From Pleurodeles waltl (taxonomy: Eukaryota > Chordata > Amphibia > Caudata > Salamandridae), in assembly GCF_031143425.1 (NCBI RefSeq), contig NC_090447.1:849715760-849779759 (forward strand): a stretch of DNA of 64,000 nt, given 5' to 3'. This document shows, piece after piece, positions 1 to 11,158 of the stretch; position 1 is the first letter of the stretch, and every line of letters begins with the position of its first letter. The notes beneath the pieces are model-generated. The model had not been told where the DNA came from. It did not search any database and saw nothing but the letters and a program-made list of their open reading frames with translations. A program made the translations under genes and the position numbers.

Positions 1-1642
1 GTGGTGCCTGTGTTTGACTGTGCCACTCTTGGGTGTTGTCTTTTGTGCATTCTCGTCTGTATGTGTGCATGGGATGGGTTGGGGTTGAGGAGACTGGACT
101 GGGAAGTGTTAGTTGGAGGGGTGACAGTAGGAACGAACAGGGACAATGGCTGCCATCAGAGAGGAGGCCAGAGTCTGAATCGATCTCTGTTGAGCCGCCA
201 ATCCACTGTGGATGCCCTCCACCAGGAATGCATTGTATTGCTGCATCTGGGATGCCAGCCCCTGGATGGCATTCACAATGGTTGACTGCCCTATAGAGAT
301 GGATCTCAGGAGGTCAATAGCCTCCTCACTCAGGGCAGCAGGGCTCACTGGGGCAGAGCCTGAGGTGCAGGGGCAAAGGAGATGCCCACCCTCCTGGGTG
401 AATGGGCACGGGCAACTCGCTGATGGGGAACTGGGGTGGCAGCTGTACCTGCAGCTGGGATGGTCACAGAGGTGTCCAGCACCACCTGGGAGTTTCCATC
501 GGTGGAGGTATCTGAGTCAGTGTTGTCACCTCCTGTCTTCGCTGTGGTGCTCCCCTCTCCCTCCGTCCCACTGGTTCCCTTGGTGTCGGTGGACCCTGCC
601 TCCTGGGTCCTGTGGGATGCATCTCCCTCTGTCACCGGTGCCCCTGCCCCTCCGCAAGATGATGCTAATGCACACATGAACAGGATGAAAGAAAAAAAAG
701 GGGGGGGGGACAAAAAGGAAACACTGGGTCAGTTACTGCACCAACACCACAGTTGGCATACACAGCACCGTCACACACAGGGATCAGGCTTGAGCACTAT
801 GCATTGCACTGCCAGTAATTTGTCTAGATGTCACGGCAAGATGAGGGCCACACACCGACAGCTGCACCCCTCCTGGGACCCACAAAGCCCTGACTGACAT
901 AGAATGCTCACAAGCTAGCACCTGCATTTGCCATACACACATTACCTTAGAGTTGAATCACGCTGCAATTTCTGGCCTGGCCTTAGGGGCACCCACTAAC
1001 TCACATCCACTACCCGGATCCCATGCCACCTGCCAATTATTTTAATAATGCCCACTGTACTCACTCCCTTGTGGCTGCTGTGATTCTCTCAAGCGCCCAT
1101 CCAGCTCTGGGTAGGCCACTGCCAGTATGCAGGCCATCAGGGGGGTCAGGTTCCAACGGGCAACCCTTCCTCATTGGGAGGCCATCCCCAGCTGGGCCTC
1201 CGCTGTCTTCTGTGCCCAGTGTCTCAGGTCCTCCCACCATTTCCGACAGTGGGTGTTCTGCCTGCCAGGGTCCGCACGTCCTTGGTGATGGCACGCCATA
1301 ATCCCTTCTTTTGATGGGCGCTGACCTGCAGAGGTAATACAGACAGGAGAACACCATTAACCATATAATCCAGCCTGTCACACATATGGCCCACCAAACC
1401 TGTTTCCGTCACCATTGGCGCACACATCGTCCGGCGCACACCATGTACACCACCACAAGACATTCCCCCCGATGACACACATCTCCATGAATCCTTCACA
1501 CATGCATCGTGCCTAGGGTGTACTCACCTGTTGGTCTGGAGGCCCATAAAAGCAGTCTGTACTGGGGTAGGACCCCATCCACCAATCGCTCCAACTCCTC
1601 CGAAGTGGAGGCAGGGACCCTTTCCCCAGTCACACGGGCCAT
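1..1642 (-). pseudogene. Harbinger gene A (Naif1-type SANT/Myb protein), copy 1, broken
   Basis: Three exons can be placed by comparison with copy 2. Exon 1 is about 1642-1528 and begins MARVTGERVPASTSEELERL; a GT donor follows. Exon 2 is about 1325-1065, has an AG acceptor and a GTGAGT donor, and carries AHQKKGLWRAITKDVRTL before a frameshift. Exon 3 begins about 664, just after a TTAG acceptor, and carries the acidic Ser/Thr-rich linker and then the conserved helical block SEEAIDLLRSISIGQST. Exon 1 is one base longer than in copy 2, exon 2 has frameshifts and a stop, and exon 3 has a stop between linker and helical block. The role inferred from the family is DNA binding and nuclear import of the transposase. 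The 3' part runs off the window. Confidence 0.75.
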
Positions 1643-2091
1643 GGTAGGTTCCAGACATAGGTCACAGCAGCACACACAGTGTAGGTGTTCTCCTGTTGAA
1701 GGTCAGGAAACAAGTGAGGAATCAGATAGAAAATGGCAGTCACGTCTGCGTCGGTGTACACCGTCAGCGCATGCGCAGATCCCCATTGGCCACTGTATTC
1801 CATAAAGCCCCATATTATCCAATGAGGAATTGCACGGCGGTGCAAGACCACCTTCAGCCTGACCCCCATCGTGGGTGGAGTTACCTCACTTCCACCTGTC
1901 CCCACATACAGGACAGGCGGTTGCCATTTCATGGTGGCGGACAACGGTCATATCAACCTTAACTGCGTCACAGCCTAGATTAGCACATACCTCGCCATTC
2001 CCACTGTCCATCACATAAATGCACTATGTACACTGAAGTTGTGGTTTCATTGTTAAAATTGTGACAGTCTACTCACTATTGTGTCCTTTAG

Positions 2092-2512
2092 ATACCTACC
2101 GCTGCGGATAAATAGGAGGAGGAGACAAACCCCTGTGTACGGACCCCTGGTGGACTTGGCTACACTAGAGGACAGGCACATTATACTCACCTATAGACTG
2201 GACAGGGCCACAATCACTGAGCTGTGTGCCTAATTGGAGCCAGACCGGATATCTGCTATCTGTCATCCCAGTGGGATACCCCCTCTTGTGCAAGTGCTAT
2301 CAGTGCTCCATTTCCTGGCAACTGGTTCTTTATAATTGACAGTGGGCTTGGCAGCAGGAATGTTCCCAGTCGTGCTGGCAAGAGTTTTGTCTTGTCTGGT
2401 GAAACACATGTGCAGCTACATAGCTTTCCCCAAGGTGGAAGATTTGGCCACAGTGAAGGCCGGATTTTATGCAACAGGACATATGCTCAATATTATTATT
2501 GTATATTAGCGG
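2092..2512 (+). pseudogene. Harbinger transposase, copy 1, truncated exon 2
   Basis: The exon opens after a CCTTTAG acceptor at 2091 and reads an Arg-rich stretch followed by GPLVDLATLEDRHIIL and YRLDRATITELCA, then an in-frame stop near 2230. Beyond it, homology to copy 2 continues in shifted frames through the helix-turn-helix region to about 2512, where a deletion removes everything from the first catalytic Asp onward. No catalytic residue survives, so it cannot encode a working DDE nuclease. The exon is useful because it keeps the reading frame across the splice acceptor that copy 2 has lost, and so supports the gene model there. Confidence 0.75.
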
Positions 2513-2513
2513 C

Positions 2514-3690
2514 CTGCAAGTCCTCCCTGATACCTGATACTGTCCCTCCGGCAGCTGACTGTTTTCCTGCACGTTGTCAAGGATCTGGCCCATCTTGTCC
2601 TGGGAATGTTGGCAGGCTCCCAGGATCCCGGTGAGTGCCTCCTGGAGAGTCGGTTCCCTGGGCCTGTTCTCCCCCTGGCGTACAGTGGTCCTCCCAGTGT
2701 TCCTGTTGGCCTCTGCCACTGTCCCCTTAATGGTGTGCCCACTGTCACTCACCCCAGGTCCCTGATTGTCTTGGGTATGAGGTGTGCCCTGGGGTCCCTG
2801 TACAGGTTGGCACACTGCTTATTGACGTGTCCTGGGGACAGAGGTTTGGGGATGCTGGGTGGGTTCTGTGGTGTTGGATACTTATGGGGGAGACTCTGTG
2901 GTTGACTGGAAGTGGGCTTGGGTGACCGACTGTCCAGTGGTCCCTGATGGACCAGGTTGTTGGTCCAGATCCAGAAGTCCAGAGTTACAGTCGTCACCTG
3001 GGGCATCTTCTGTTGGGGGACTGGTTTGTTGTGGCACCTCCTCTCCGCTGACATTGGCTCGGGCGTCTGTGGGGATGTAAGTGATGTATTATGCTTCATG
3101 TCTGTGACATATTGTATAACCCTATCTTCCCTTCTATCGTTGGTGTTGCCCTGCCACCTTTTTCTTGTGTATGGTGATGTATTGTGTGATTATTAGTTTC
3201 CCTATGCTGTGCATGCTTTGGTGAAGGGTGTCCATGCAGGCCTGGGAGGTGTGTCCATGCATTGGTATTGCATGCTGGATTTGGCATTGGGGTTAGTCAT
3301 CTGCGTTGGTGCAGTGTGTGGGGTAGAGTGGAGTGATTTCAGTGAGGGTGAGGGAATGTGATGGCATGCAGGTATGGGAGGGTGATAAGTGGTAAATGAT
3401 GACCTACTAGTGTCCAGTCATCCGGCTACTCCAGCGAGTCCCTCAGGATGCAGTAGTGCCAAGACTTGCTCCTTCCATGCTGAGAGCTGTGGGGGAGGAG
3501 GTGGGGGTCCACTGCCAGTCCTCTGGATGGCGAGCTAGTGCCTTGCTGCCACGGAATGTACCTTCCCCCGTAGGTCGTTCCACCTCTTCCTGATGTCGTC
3601 CCTTGTTCTTGGGTGCTGTCCAATGGCTCTACCCTGACAATTTCCTCCACCATGACCCTTAACTCCTCATCAGTGATGAAGGGGTGCATT
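2514..3690 (-). pseudogene. Harbinger gene B (second SANT/Myb protein), copy 1, broken
   Basis: The start of the SANT domain survives as DEELRVMVEEIVRVEP at about 3680-3610, followed by a deletion of roughly 90 bp and a frameshift. The end of the domain (equivalent to GQHPRNRDDIRKRWNDLRGK of copy 2) is visible in another frame at about 3600-3550. The downstream exon, about 3060-2514, keeps the linker and the helical block REPTLQEALTGILGACQHSQ in shifted frames. It corresponds to 33844-35212 in copy 2. Between the exons lies GT-rich intron sequence. It cannot make a full protein. Confidence 0.7.
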
Positions 3691-4279
3691 TGTGGGCACA
3701 AGGGTGTTGTGTGGTGTGTGTTGGTGAGAGTGTGTTGAGTAATGTGGTGGGGTATGTGATATGGGGTGCGTGAGAGATGTATGGGTGTGTTTGGTATGTG
3801 TGTCTAGTTGTCTGTGCTGTTTGTGTCAATCTTCTGGCAGTAATTGTTGTTCGTAAAGGGTTGCGGGTAATGTGGGTGGGTGTTTTATAGTGCTGTGGGT
3901 GGGTGGGTGTGGTGCGCATATAAATGTCAGGTGTGTGTTTTTTGTATTGGCCAATGTAGTGTTGTTTTGTATGTGGGTGTCCATTCTGAGCGCAGCGGTA
4001 TGTACCGCCAATGGTTTACTGCGGTTGAATGTCCGCTGTGGTGATTCATGGGTCATAATGCTGTGGGCGTAGTTCTGTTGGTGTAACGGTGTGGGTTTTG
4101 CTACCGCCATTTTATCACTGACCTATGGGCTGGCGGACTTGTGTGTGTCTGTATAGTGACGGATTGCTATGTGTGTGTCAAAATATGGGTAGAGGTAAAC
4201 CGCCGCAGCGTCGGTATGTTTGCGGCAGTCGGCATGGCGGTAAGCTGGACTTGCCGCCAATGTCATAATGAGGTCCATA

Positions 4280-5990
4280 ATGTCTTTGGGTATAGTAAGG
4301 GGAAGGACTCCTGCATTCCGGGCCTCCTGATAGACCTGCAAAAGTTGCTCAGAGAGCAGTGCTGAGTTTGTTTGGAGAAACTCCACAGGGAACCCGTCCC
4401 CACAAGGGGCCTTTAGTTTATTAAGAGACTATGGGCCTGATTACAACTTTGGAGGAGGGTGTTAATCCGTCCCAAATGTGACGGATATCCTGCCCACCGT
4501 ATTACGAGTTCCATAGGATATAATGGACTCGTAATACGGCGGGTGGTATATACGTCACATTTGGGACGGATTAACACCCTCCTCCAAAGTTGTAATCAGG
4601 CCCTTTATTGCTGACCTCAGTTCCTCTAATGTGATGGCCTATTCCAGCTCCTGTGTCCTTTTGATGGACAGTTGTGGCAGTTCTACCCCCTCAAGAAACA
4701 CTTCTACTGTGCCCTCTTGACTGATCTCACTGGCTCTTTAGACATCACAAAAGTATGCCCCTAGGGTATCCAGTATTTCCCAGTACCCCATCACCAGCCT
4801 TCCCTCTGGGGTCTGGATGTGGAGAATGGACAGTGGTTCCTGTTTCAATCTCAGTATCCAGGCCAGAAGCCTCCCTGATTTGTCCCCCTCCCTGTGTGAG
4901 AGTTGTCTAAACATCTTAAGGGTGTATTTGTCTAGGGTATGCCATAATGCATTCAGAGTGCGCTGGGTGCTCATCATCTCCCCCTGCATTGTTGCATATG
5001 TCACCTCGCCGCTATGGGAGACTGCTAGCCGCTTCTCCTGCAACTTAACATCCGCTTCTAGCCACCACCTGACTCCGCAGGCAGTTTCTATGTATATCCC
5101 TCTTGATACTGCCTTAAGGGCCTCCCATTCAGTGGCCCTAGTAGCAGTGAAAACCCAATTATTCGCCAATAATCTGAGTGCAGCTGCCAACAATTTCTTA
5201 CACTCTGTATCAGGCAGCATCCCTGGGGGCATGCGCCAGAGCCTATCAGCCTGCAGGCCACCACTCCACTGTAGCCACAGCAGCATGGGTGCATGGTCAG
5301 AGAGGAATCTGGTCAAATGAACCACCGAGTGCAGCATCTGAGTGACGGCCCCAGCTACCAGGAAGCAATCCAGGCGGCTATGTGTATTATCTCAGATAGC
5401 CTGTGTACATTCTTTAAAAAAATAACATTGCCCCTATTGGGCACATAAGTGTTTCAAATTGTGATTTCTTTACCATCAAATGTGCCCTCAAGTAATAAAT
5501 ACTGCTCTTCTATATCTGCCTCACAGTAGATATGATGAAAAGACACACCAGGGGTGATCCAAATTGCCACCCCTGTAGAATACAAAGCAGTGTAGCTGAA
5601 TAGAGCTGGCCCCTCCAATTCTTGGCTAAACTCGACCTCATCCCCCATCAGATCAGTCTCCTGTAAGCATGCAATCTGGACTTCGCCTCAAAAACTAATG
5701 GACCCTGTGTCAATTAGTATAGCCCTGCAAACCCTGAACATTCAAGGTCACTATGAAGGTATGGTTAGTAAATAGAAAATATTTTTCCCACCCCAGGCCC
5801 TTCACAGTCCATACATAGGGGGATAATCCTACTCTCAGCTCCATTGCATGCCTCTGAGCAACATGTTGCACTCTATGCACCATAAGAAGAACCCAAATAA
5901 CTTCTAAAACATGATGCACAAAACCCACAAACATTCCCACGCTTCCCACCCTGGACGAACAGCACAATAAACCATCTTGTTTGCCCATGA
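4280..5990 (-). mobile_element. L1-like LINE ORF2 fragment (endonuclease to start of RT)
   Basis: On the minus strand the stretch reads, from high to low coordinates, an endonuclease start (TLNVQGLQGY near 5750, then broken CLQETD-like text), EGPALFSYTALYSTGVAIWI (5610-5560), the endonuclease C-terminal signature LSDHAPMLLWLQW (about 5310-5270), the helical linker with WEALKAVSRGIYIE (about 5130-5090), and a pre-RT segment ending GFPVEFLQTNSALLSEQ near 4380. The order and motifs are those of vertebrate L1/Tx1-type ORF2. Several frameshifts and stops are present. A MITE (4433-4605) and Harbinger copy 1 (ending 4276) are inserted in it; the Harbinger boundary falls inside the RT N-terminal text. 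The 5' part (5800-5990) looks like inter-ORF sequence. Confidence 0.75.
4433..4605. mobile_element. 173-bp palindromic MITE, TAT target duplication
   Basis: The two halves are near-perfect reverse complements: GGGCCTGATTACAACTTTGG at the left matches the right end read backwards, and the arms continue for about 70 bp to a short loop around the GTTCCATAGGATATAATGGAC region. TAT flanks both sides (4430-4432 and 4606-4608). Removing the element and one TAT restores readable L1 ORF2 text. A 3-bp A/T duplication and terminal inverted repeats fit a PIF/Harbinger-type non-autonomous element. No coding capacity. Confidence 0.8.
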
Positions 5991-5999
5991 AAGCAATGC

Positions 6000-8456
6000 T
6001 GACCGGACCTGTAGCCTAAGCCCTCCATGGTTGAACAAAGCCTACCACAAAATGTGTAGGGAGTGCTTGTCCAATAGTCCAACTTTGGTGAAGGTAAGAG
6101 CTTGCCTTCCCAAGTCGAGATAGGGGATTCTGCAAAGGCAACAACTGACTGCAAAGCACTGAAGATGGATTCCTGGACCTGAGGACCTTCAAAGGAAGGG
6201 GACCAAGACCAAGAGTCACGCAAGTGTCCAGGGGGGCGGCAGGAGCCCACTAAACCCCGGATGAAGGTGCAAAAGGGCTGCCTCTGGGTGGAAGAAGCCA
6301 AAGATTCTGCAACAACAGAAGGTGCCAGGAACTTCTCCTTTGGTCAGAAGGTGTCCCATGGTGTGCTGGAGGATGCAGAGTTGTTTCCACGCAAAAAGAC
6401 CGCAAACAAGCCTTGCTAGCTGCAATAGTCGCGGTTGAAGATAATGCGTGCTGCCCGAGCCCAAGAAGGACCAAGAGGTCGCCCCTGGGAGGAGGAGACA
6501 AAGGGAGCCCACGCAGAAGCAGGCAGCACCTGCAGAAGCACTTGAACAGGCATTCAAGAAATCTGAGCACGGCGGTCGTCTCAACACAACAAAAGAGGGT
6601 CCCACAGAGCCGGAGGTCAACTCAGCGAGTTGAGCAATGCAGGGTGGAGTTCTGGGGACATGGGCTGTGCTGTGCATCAAGGAATCCTTGCAAAAGTGCA
6701 CAGAAGCCCTAGCAGCTGCAGATCACGCAGTACACAGGATTACTGTCTGGCATGGGGAGGCAAGGACTTACCTTCACCAAATTTGGACAGAAGGACCATT
6801 GGACTGTCGGGGTCACTTGGATCCAGCTCCTGTGTTCCAGGGACCATGCTCATCAAGAAGAAAGGGGACCCAGAGGACCGGTGATGCAGAAGTTTGGTGC
6901 CTGCATTAGCAGGAGGAAGATTCCGTCGACCGACAGGAGATTTCCTCTTGGCTTCCAGTGCAGTGTTAAGGCAGACAGCCCTCAGAGCATGCACCACCAG
7001 GAAACAGTCGAGAAAGCCAACAGGATTAGGCGCTACAATGTTGCTGGTTGTCGTCTTGCTACTTTGTTGCGGTTTTGCAGGCGTCCTGGAGCAGTCAGCG
7101 GTCGATCCTGGGCCGAAGTTGAAGAGAGAGATGCAGAGGAACTCTGGTGAGCTCTTGCATTCATTATCTGAAGAGAAACCCACAGGAGAGACCCTAAATA
7201 GCCCTCAGAGGAGGATTGGCCACCTAACCAGGTAAGCACCTATCAGGATGGGTCTCTGACGTCACCTGCTGGCAATGGCCACCCAGAGGCCTCCACTGTG
7301 CCCTCACACCTCTGCATTCAAGATGGCAGAGGTCTGGGACACACTTGAGGAGCTCTGGGCACCACCCCTGGGGTGGTGATGGACAGGGGAGTGGTCACTC
7401 CCCTTTCCTTTTTTCCAGTTTCCCGCCAGAGCAGGGGCTGGGGGATCTCTGAACTGGTGTAGACTGGCTTATGTAAGGAAGGCACCATCTGTGCCCTTCA
7501 AAGCATTTCCAGAGGCTGGGGAAGGCTACTCCTCCCCAGGCGTTAACACCTATTTCCAAAGGGAGAGGGTATAACACCCTCTCTCAGAGGAAATTCTTTG
7601 TTCTGCCTTCGTGGGACTAGGCTGCCCAGACCCCAGGAGGGCAGAAGCCTGTCTGTGGGTTGGCAGCAGCGGTAGCTGCAGTGAAAACCCCAGAGAGCTA
7701 GTTTGGCAGTACCTGGGGTCCATGCTAGAGCCCTGGGAATGCATGGGATTGGCACCCCAATACCAGATTTGGCATGGGGGGACAATTCCATGACCTTAGA
7801 CATGTTACATGGCCGTGTTCGGAGTTACCATTGTGAAGCTACATATAGGTATTGACCTATATGTAGTGCACGCGTGTAATGGTGTCCCAACACTCACAAA
7901 GTCTGGGGAAATTGCCCTGAACAATGTGAGGGCACCTTGGCTAGTGACAGGGTGCCCTCACACTTAGTAACTTTGCACTTAACCTTCACTAAGTGAGCGT
8001 CAGCCATATAGGTGACTTATAAGTTACTTAAGTGCAGTGTAAAATGGCTGTGAAATAACGTGGACATTATTTCACTCAGGCTGCAGTGGCAGTCCTGTGT
8101 AAGAATTGTCTGAGCTTCCTATGGGTGGCAAAAGAAATGCAGCAGCCCATAGGGATCTCCTGGAACCCCAATACTCTGGGTACCTAGGTACCACATACTA
8201 GGGAATTATAAGGGTGTTCCAGTGTGCCAATCAGAATTGGTGAAAATGGTCACTAGCCTGCAGTGACAATTTTAAAAGCAGAGAGAGCATTAACACTGAG
8301 GTTCTGGTTAGCAGAGCCTCAGTGATACAGTTAGGCACCACACAGGGAACACATATAGGACACAAACTATGAGCACTGGGGTCCTGGCTAGCAGGATCCC
8401 AGTGACAGGCAAAAACAAACTGACACACAAATAAAAATGGGGGTAACATGCCAGGC
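6000..8456 (-). repeat. Dispersed long repeat R1, copy A (probable LTR)
   Basis: This block shares long colinear stretches with 8457-9117 plus 11444-11745 and, reversed, with 45661-47100. Shared landmarks are the CCCTAAATAGCC segment (7190), the GACGTCACCTGCTG segment (7257), the GGAGTGGTCACTCCCCTTTCC segment (7390), the GGAGAGGGTATAACACCC palindrome-like segment (7561) and the TAACTTTGCACTTAA segment (7968). In the reverse copy the unit begins TGTGAGAAAG, and the length and lack of coding text suggest an LTR of about 2 kb or more, but no matching internal domain is attached here. Small ORFs inside do not recur in frame between copies. The left limit near 6000-6150 is approximate. Confidence 0.55.
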
Positions 8457-9117
8457 AAGATGGTACATTCCTACAATCACTCCATGGGAGATTCCTTCGT
8501 TTCTTCTGGTGCAGGGTGAAGATAGGCAGTCCCCAGAGCGTGCACAACCTGGAAACTGTTGCAGTTGCTCGCTAGAGTTGAAGTTGCAGGTCACAGTAGC
8601 CTTCCCGGATATTTTGTTGCAGTTGCAGCGGTTCCTGGAGCAGTCTGCGGTTGATCCGATGGTCAGAAGGTGAAGCAGAGGATGCAGAGGTAGTGGAGTC
8701 TTGCAAACTGAATTTGAGGAAAAACCCGGAGGAGAGACCCTAAATAGCCCTGAGAGAGGGATTGACTACCTACCCAGGTATGCACCTATCAGAAGGGGTC
8801 TCTGACGTCACCTGCTGACACTGGCCATGCAGATGCTCCCAGAGGGTCCTCACACCTTGGAATCCAAGGTGGCTATTGCCAGGGACACTCTGGAAGAGCT
8901 CTGGGCACCACTCGTGGGGTGGTGATGGACAGAGGAGTGGTCACTCCCCTTTCCTTTGTCCAGTTTTGCGCCAGAGCAGGGACTGGGGGTCCCTGAACCA
9001 GTGTAGACTGGATTATGCAAGGAGGGCACTGTTTGTGCCCTTCAAAACATTTCTAGAGGCTCTGGGAGGATCCCCCTCCCATGCCTGTAACACCTATTTC
9101 CAGTGGGAGAGGGTGTA
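8457..9117 (-). repeat. Repeat R1, copy B, left part
   Basis: Truncated second copy of R1 abutting copy A head to tail. It repeats copy A from the region equivalent to 6950 onward (GCAGTCCCCAGAGCGTGCAC matching CAGACAGCCCTCAGAGCATGCAC) through the GACGTCACCTGCTG landmark at 8807. It is interrupted at 9117 by a Gypsy element whose insertion duplicated GTGTA (9113-9117). The rest of the copy resumes at 11444. Confidence 0.6.
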
Positions 9118-9352
9118 TGTAGCCATGAGACAGACTCCTCGGCTCCATTTAGTGCCGATCTCGGATCGGATTGGCACCCGACGGCTCCCGAAGAGGGAAA
9201 AGCCATTGAAAACGGGAATCCGGACATCCGGATTCCCATCAACTTACCTGGGAAGGAAGGGGACGCACTAGGCCGGGAGGAAGAGGACAAAGTCGTCGGA
9301 GCCGGGAACCCGGAGATCCGGGTTCCTGAGTGTGTAAAAAGGGAAGAAGGGT
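9118..9352 (+). repeat. 5' LTR remnant of the 9118-11443 Gypsy element
   Basis: About 232 bp matching the first part of the 3' LTR (10368-10602) with few differences. It ends abruptly at GGGAAGAAGG, where the 3' LTR continues ATTATGCGCG but this copy switches to pol sequence. The junction is therefore a deletion breakpoint. The deletion leaves the LTR in frame with the downstream RT for over 340 codons. Confidence 0.85.
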
Positions 9353-10367
9353 ATTGCCAAATACCCCTAGCCCCAGCAGACCGGGAAAGAACGGCTTTCT
9401 TGACGCCTTCCGGACTTTACCAATTCACGGTACTGCCATTCGGCCTACATGGCGCTCCGGCTACCTTTCAAAGGTTAATGGATCATCTCCTAAGGCCCTT
9501 CCAAAATTACACAGCCGCCTATCACGATGATATAGTGGTTTTTAGTGAAACATGGGAAGAACATCTTGAACATCTAAATAGCGTTTTCCATGTCCTACGC
9601 GGAGCGGGACTTACAGCTAATCCAAAAAAGTGTCATGTGGCCCATGATCACATAGCTTACCTCGGCTATTTCATAGGGAGGGGACAACTGCGACCCCAGA
9701 AAAACAAAGTACAGGCCATCCAACAAGTACCTATTCCAACAACTAAAAGGGAGCTCCGTTACTTTTTGGGCTTAATAGGATATTACCGACAATTCATACC
9801 CAGTTATTCCACCATAGCAGCACCCCTTATCGACCTGTTACAGAAAAACCAACCATTCAAAATATCAGCCTTGACAGAAGAACAACTATCTAGTTTCCGA
9901 CATCTTAAATACTGCCTCACGACTGAGCCCGTCTTACAGTGCCCCGACTTTACTAAAGTCTTTCACCTTCAAACTGATGCCTCTAACGTTGGATTAGGTG
10001 CTGTGTTGTCGCAAACGGATGAAAGAGGCTACAACCATCCCATAGTATTCATTAGTAGGAAGTTATTGTCTAGAGAACGTCATTATCCCATAAAGAGAGG
10101 GAGTGTCTTGCAATCAAGTGGGCCATGGAGAACCTACAATACTACCTTTTAGGGCATCCCTTTATTTTGTATACAGACCATGCACCCCTCACTTGGTTGG
10201 CCTCCCACAAGAATACCAACTCCAGTATCCTCAGGTGGTATATGGAACTCCAACCCTTCTCATTCCAGGTCCGTCACAGCCCTGGGGATCTCCAATGTGT
10301 TGCAGACTATTTGTCACGATATCCAGGACACTCGGAACTCCATCAGTCCCGTCATTGGGAGGGGAGA
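9350..10367 (+). pseudogene. Gypsy pol fragment: RT and RNase H
   Basis: The reading frame enters RT at YCQIPLAPADRERTAF, continues with the LPFGLHGAPATFQRLM block and the YHDD catalytic box at 9520-9531, then the thumb segment with FLGLIGYYRQFIP. RNase H starts at LQTDASNVGLGAVLSQ. A small insertion of about 2 bases near 10095 shifts frame; the RNase H continues in another frame as ENLQYYLLGHPF, YTDHAPLTWL and ends near VADYLSRYPG (about 10320). The first catalytic Asp of RT and the integrase are absent. Without gag and integrase this is not a functional pol. The open part from 9103 includes 5' LTR sequence read as protein. Confidence 0.85.
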
Positions 10368-10916
10368 TGTAGCCGGGAGACGGACTCCTCGGCTCCATTT
10401 AGTGCCGATCTCTGATCAGATTGGCACCCGATGGATCCCGAAGAGGGAAAAGCCATTGAAAACGGGAATCTGGACATCCGGATTCCCATCAACTTACCTG
10501 GGAAGGAAGGGGACGCACTAGGCCGGGAGGAAGAGGACGAAGTCGTCGGAGCCGGGAACCCGGATATCCGGGTTCCCGAGAGTGTAAAAAGGGAAGAAGG
10601 ATTATGCGCGAGGCGCATTAGAAAGGAGAAGAACGCAGAGGTGAAAGAAAACGAGGAGAGAAGAATGGAGATTGCGGGCAGCGAAGGAGACTAAAAAATA
10701 GCGCTCCCCACCTTGGAAAAACAGAACCAGGAAGCACACGAGAGACTTCCACGGAGGGACCGGAAAGTCCAGAGAAGCTCGAACTCCGCCACGTCCCTGG
10801 AGGGACGTGGCTAAAGCAGGTACGGTCCTGCTTCAGGAATAAATTGCTGTCTGTGGTTGGAAGGGAGGATGGTGGGGAGAGAGGGGTAGAGGGAGAAGGA
10901 GGAAAAGGGAAGGGAG

Positions 10917-10925
10917 TTTAAAAAG
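10917..10925 (+). promoter_or_regulatory. TATA-like box in Gypsy 3' LTR
   Basis: TTTAAAAAG lies in a purine-rich part of the LTR about 450 bp before the AATAAA signal. Position and spacing fit the LTR core promoter, but no initiator can be seen. Inference from layout only. Confidence 0.35.
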
Positions 10926-11129
10926 GGGAAAACCTAGAAACAAAAAGGAGCACCAATCACTGAGCATGGGGAAGAGTGGTTTTGGAGACTGTGTCCACAG
11001 AGGTGTAGGGACGGGGTCCTATAGCCCTCACCCTATAGCCCTCAGCCCTATAGCCCTCACCATTAAGTCCTGCTCCCTTTTCCTTTTTTTTTTTTCTTCT
11101 CTTGGAGGAAGATATTTCTACCACGTTCA

Positions 11130-11158
11130 TTCACACTCTCTCTCTCTCTCTCTCTCTA
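11130..11158 (+). repeat. CT microsatellite in LTR
   Basis: About eleven CT units inside the Gypsy 3' LTR, next to a T-rich run at 11085-11095. The matching part of the 5' LTR is deleted, so length change cannot be judged. Confidence 0.9.

Larger units (their letters stand above)
1..4276 (+). mobile_element. Decayed PIF/Harbinger transposon, copy 1 (left end outside window)
   Basis: This stretch is colinear with the element at 26856-35810. It carries a minus-strand SANT/Myb gene, a plus-strand transposase fragment, a second minus-strand SANT/Myb gene and a GT-rich right flank, in the same order. The right terminus reads GCCAATGTCATAATGAGGTCC and ends at 4276, matching the right terminus of copy 2, and is followed by ATA (4277-4279), a likely half of a 3-bp target duplication. 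The sequence beyond resumes an L1 ORF2 fragment, so the element inserted in an L1. About 1.4 kb corresponding to roughly 32500-33960 of copy 2 is deleted at about 2512. The left end lies before the window. Family assignment rests on the transposase and on the 3-bp duplication type. Confidence 0.85.

Noticed and set aside
3700..3960. GT-rich stretch as a satellite or telomere-like repeat
   Set aside because: No fixed unit; the equivalent region of Harbinger copy 2 has the same composition, so it belongs to the gene B leader.
6413..7183. Overlapping ORFs of 99-147 codons in repeat R1 copy A
   Set aside because: They are not kept in the matching parts of R1 copies B and C.
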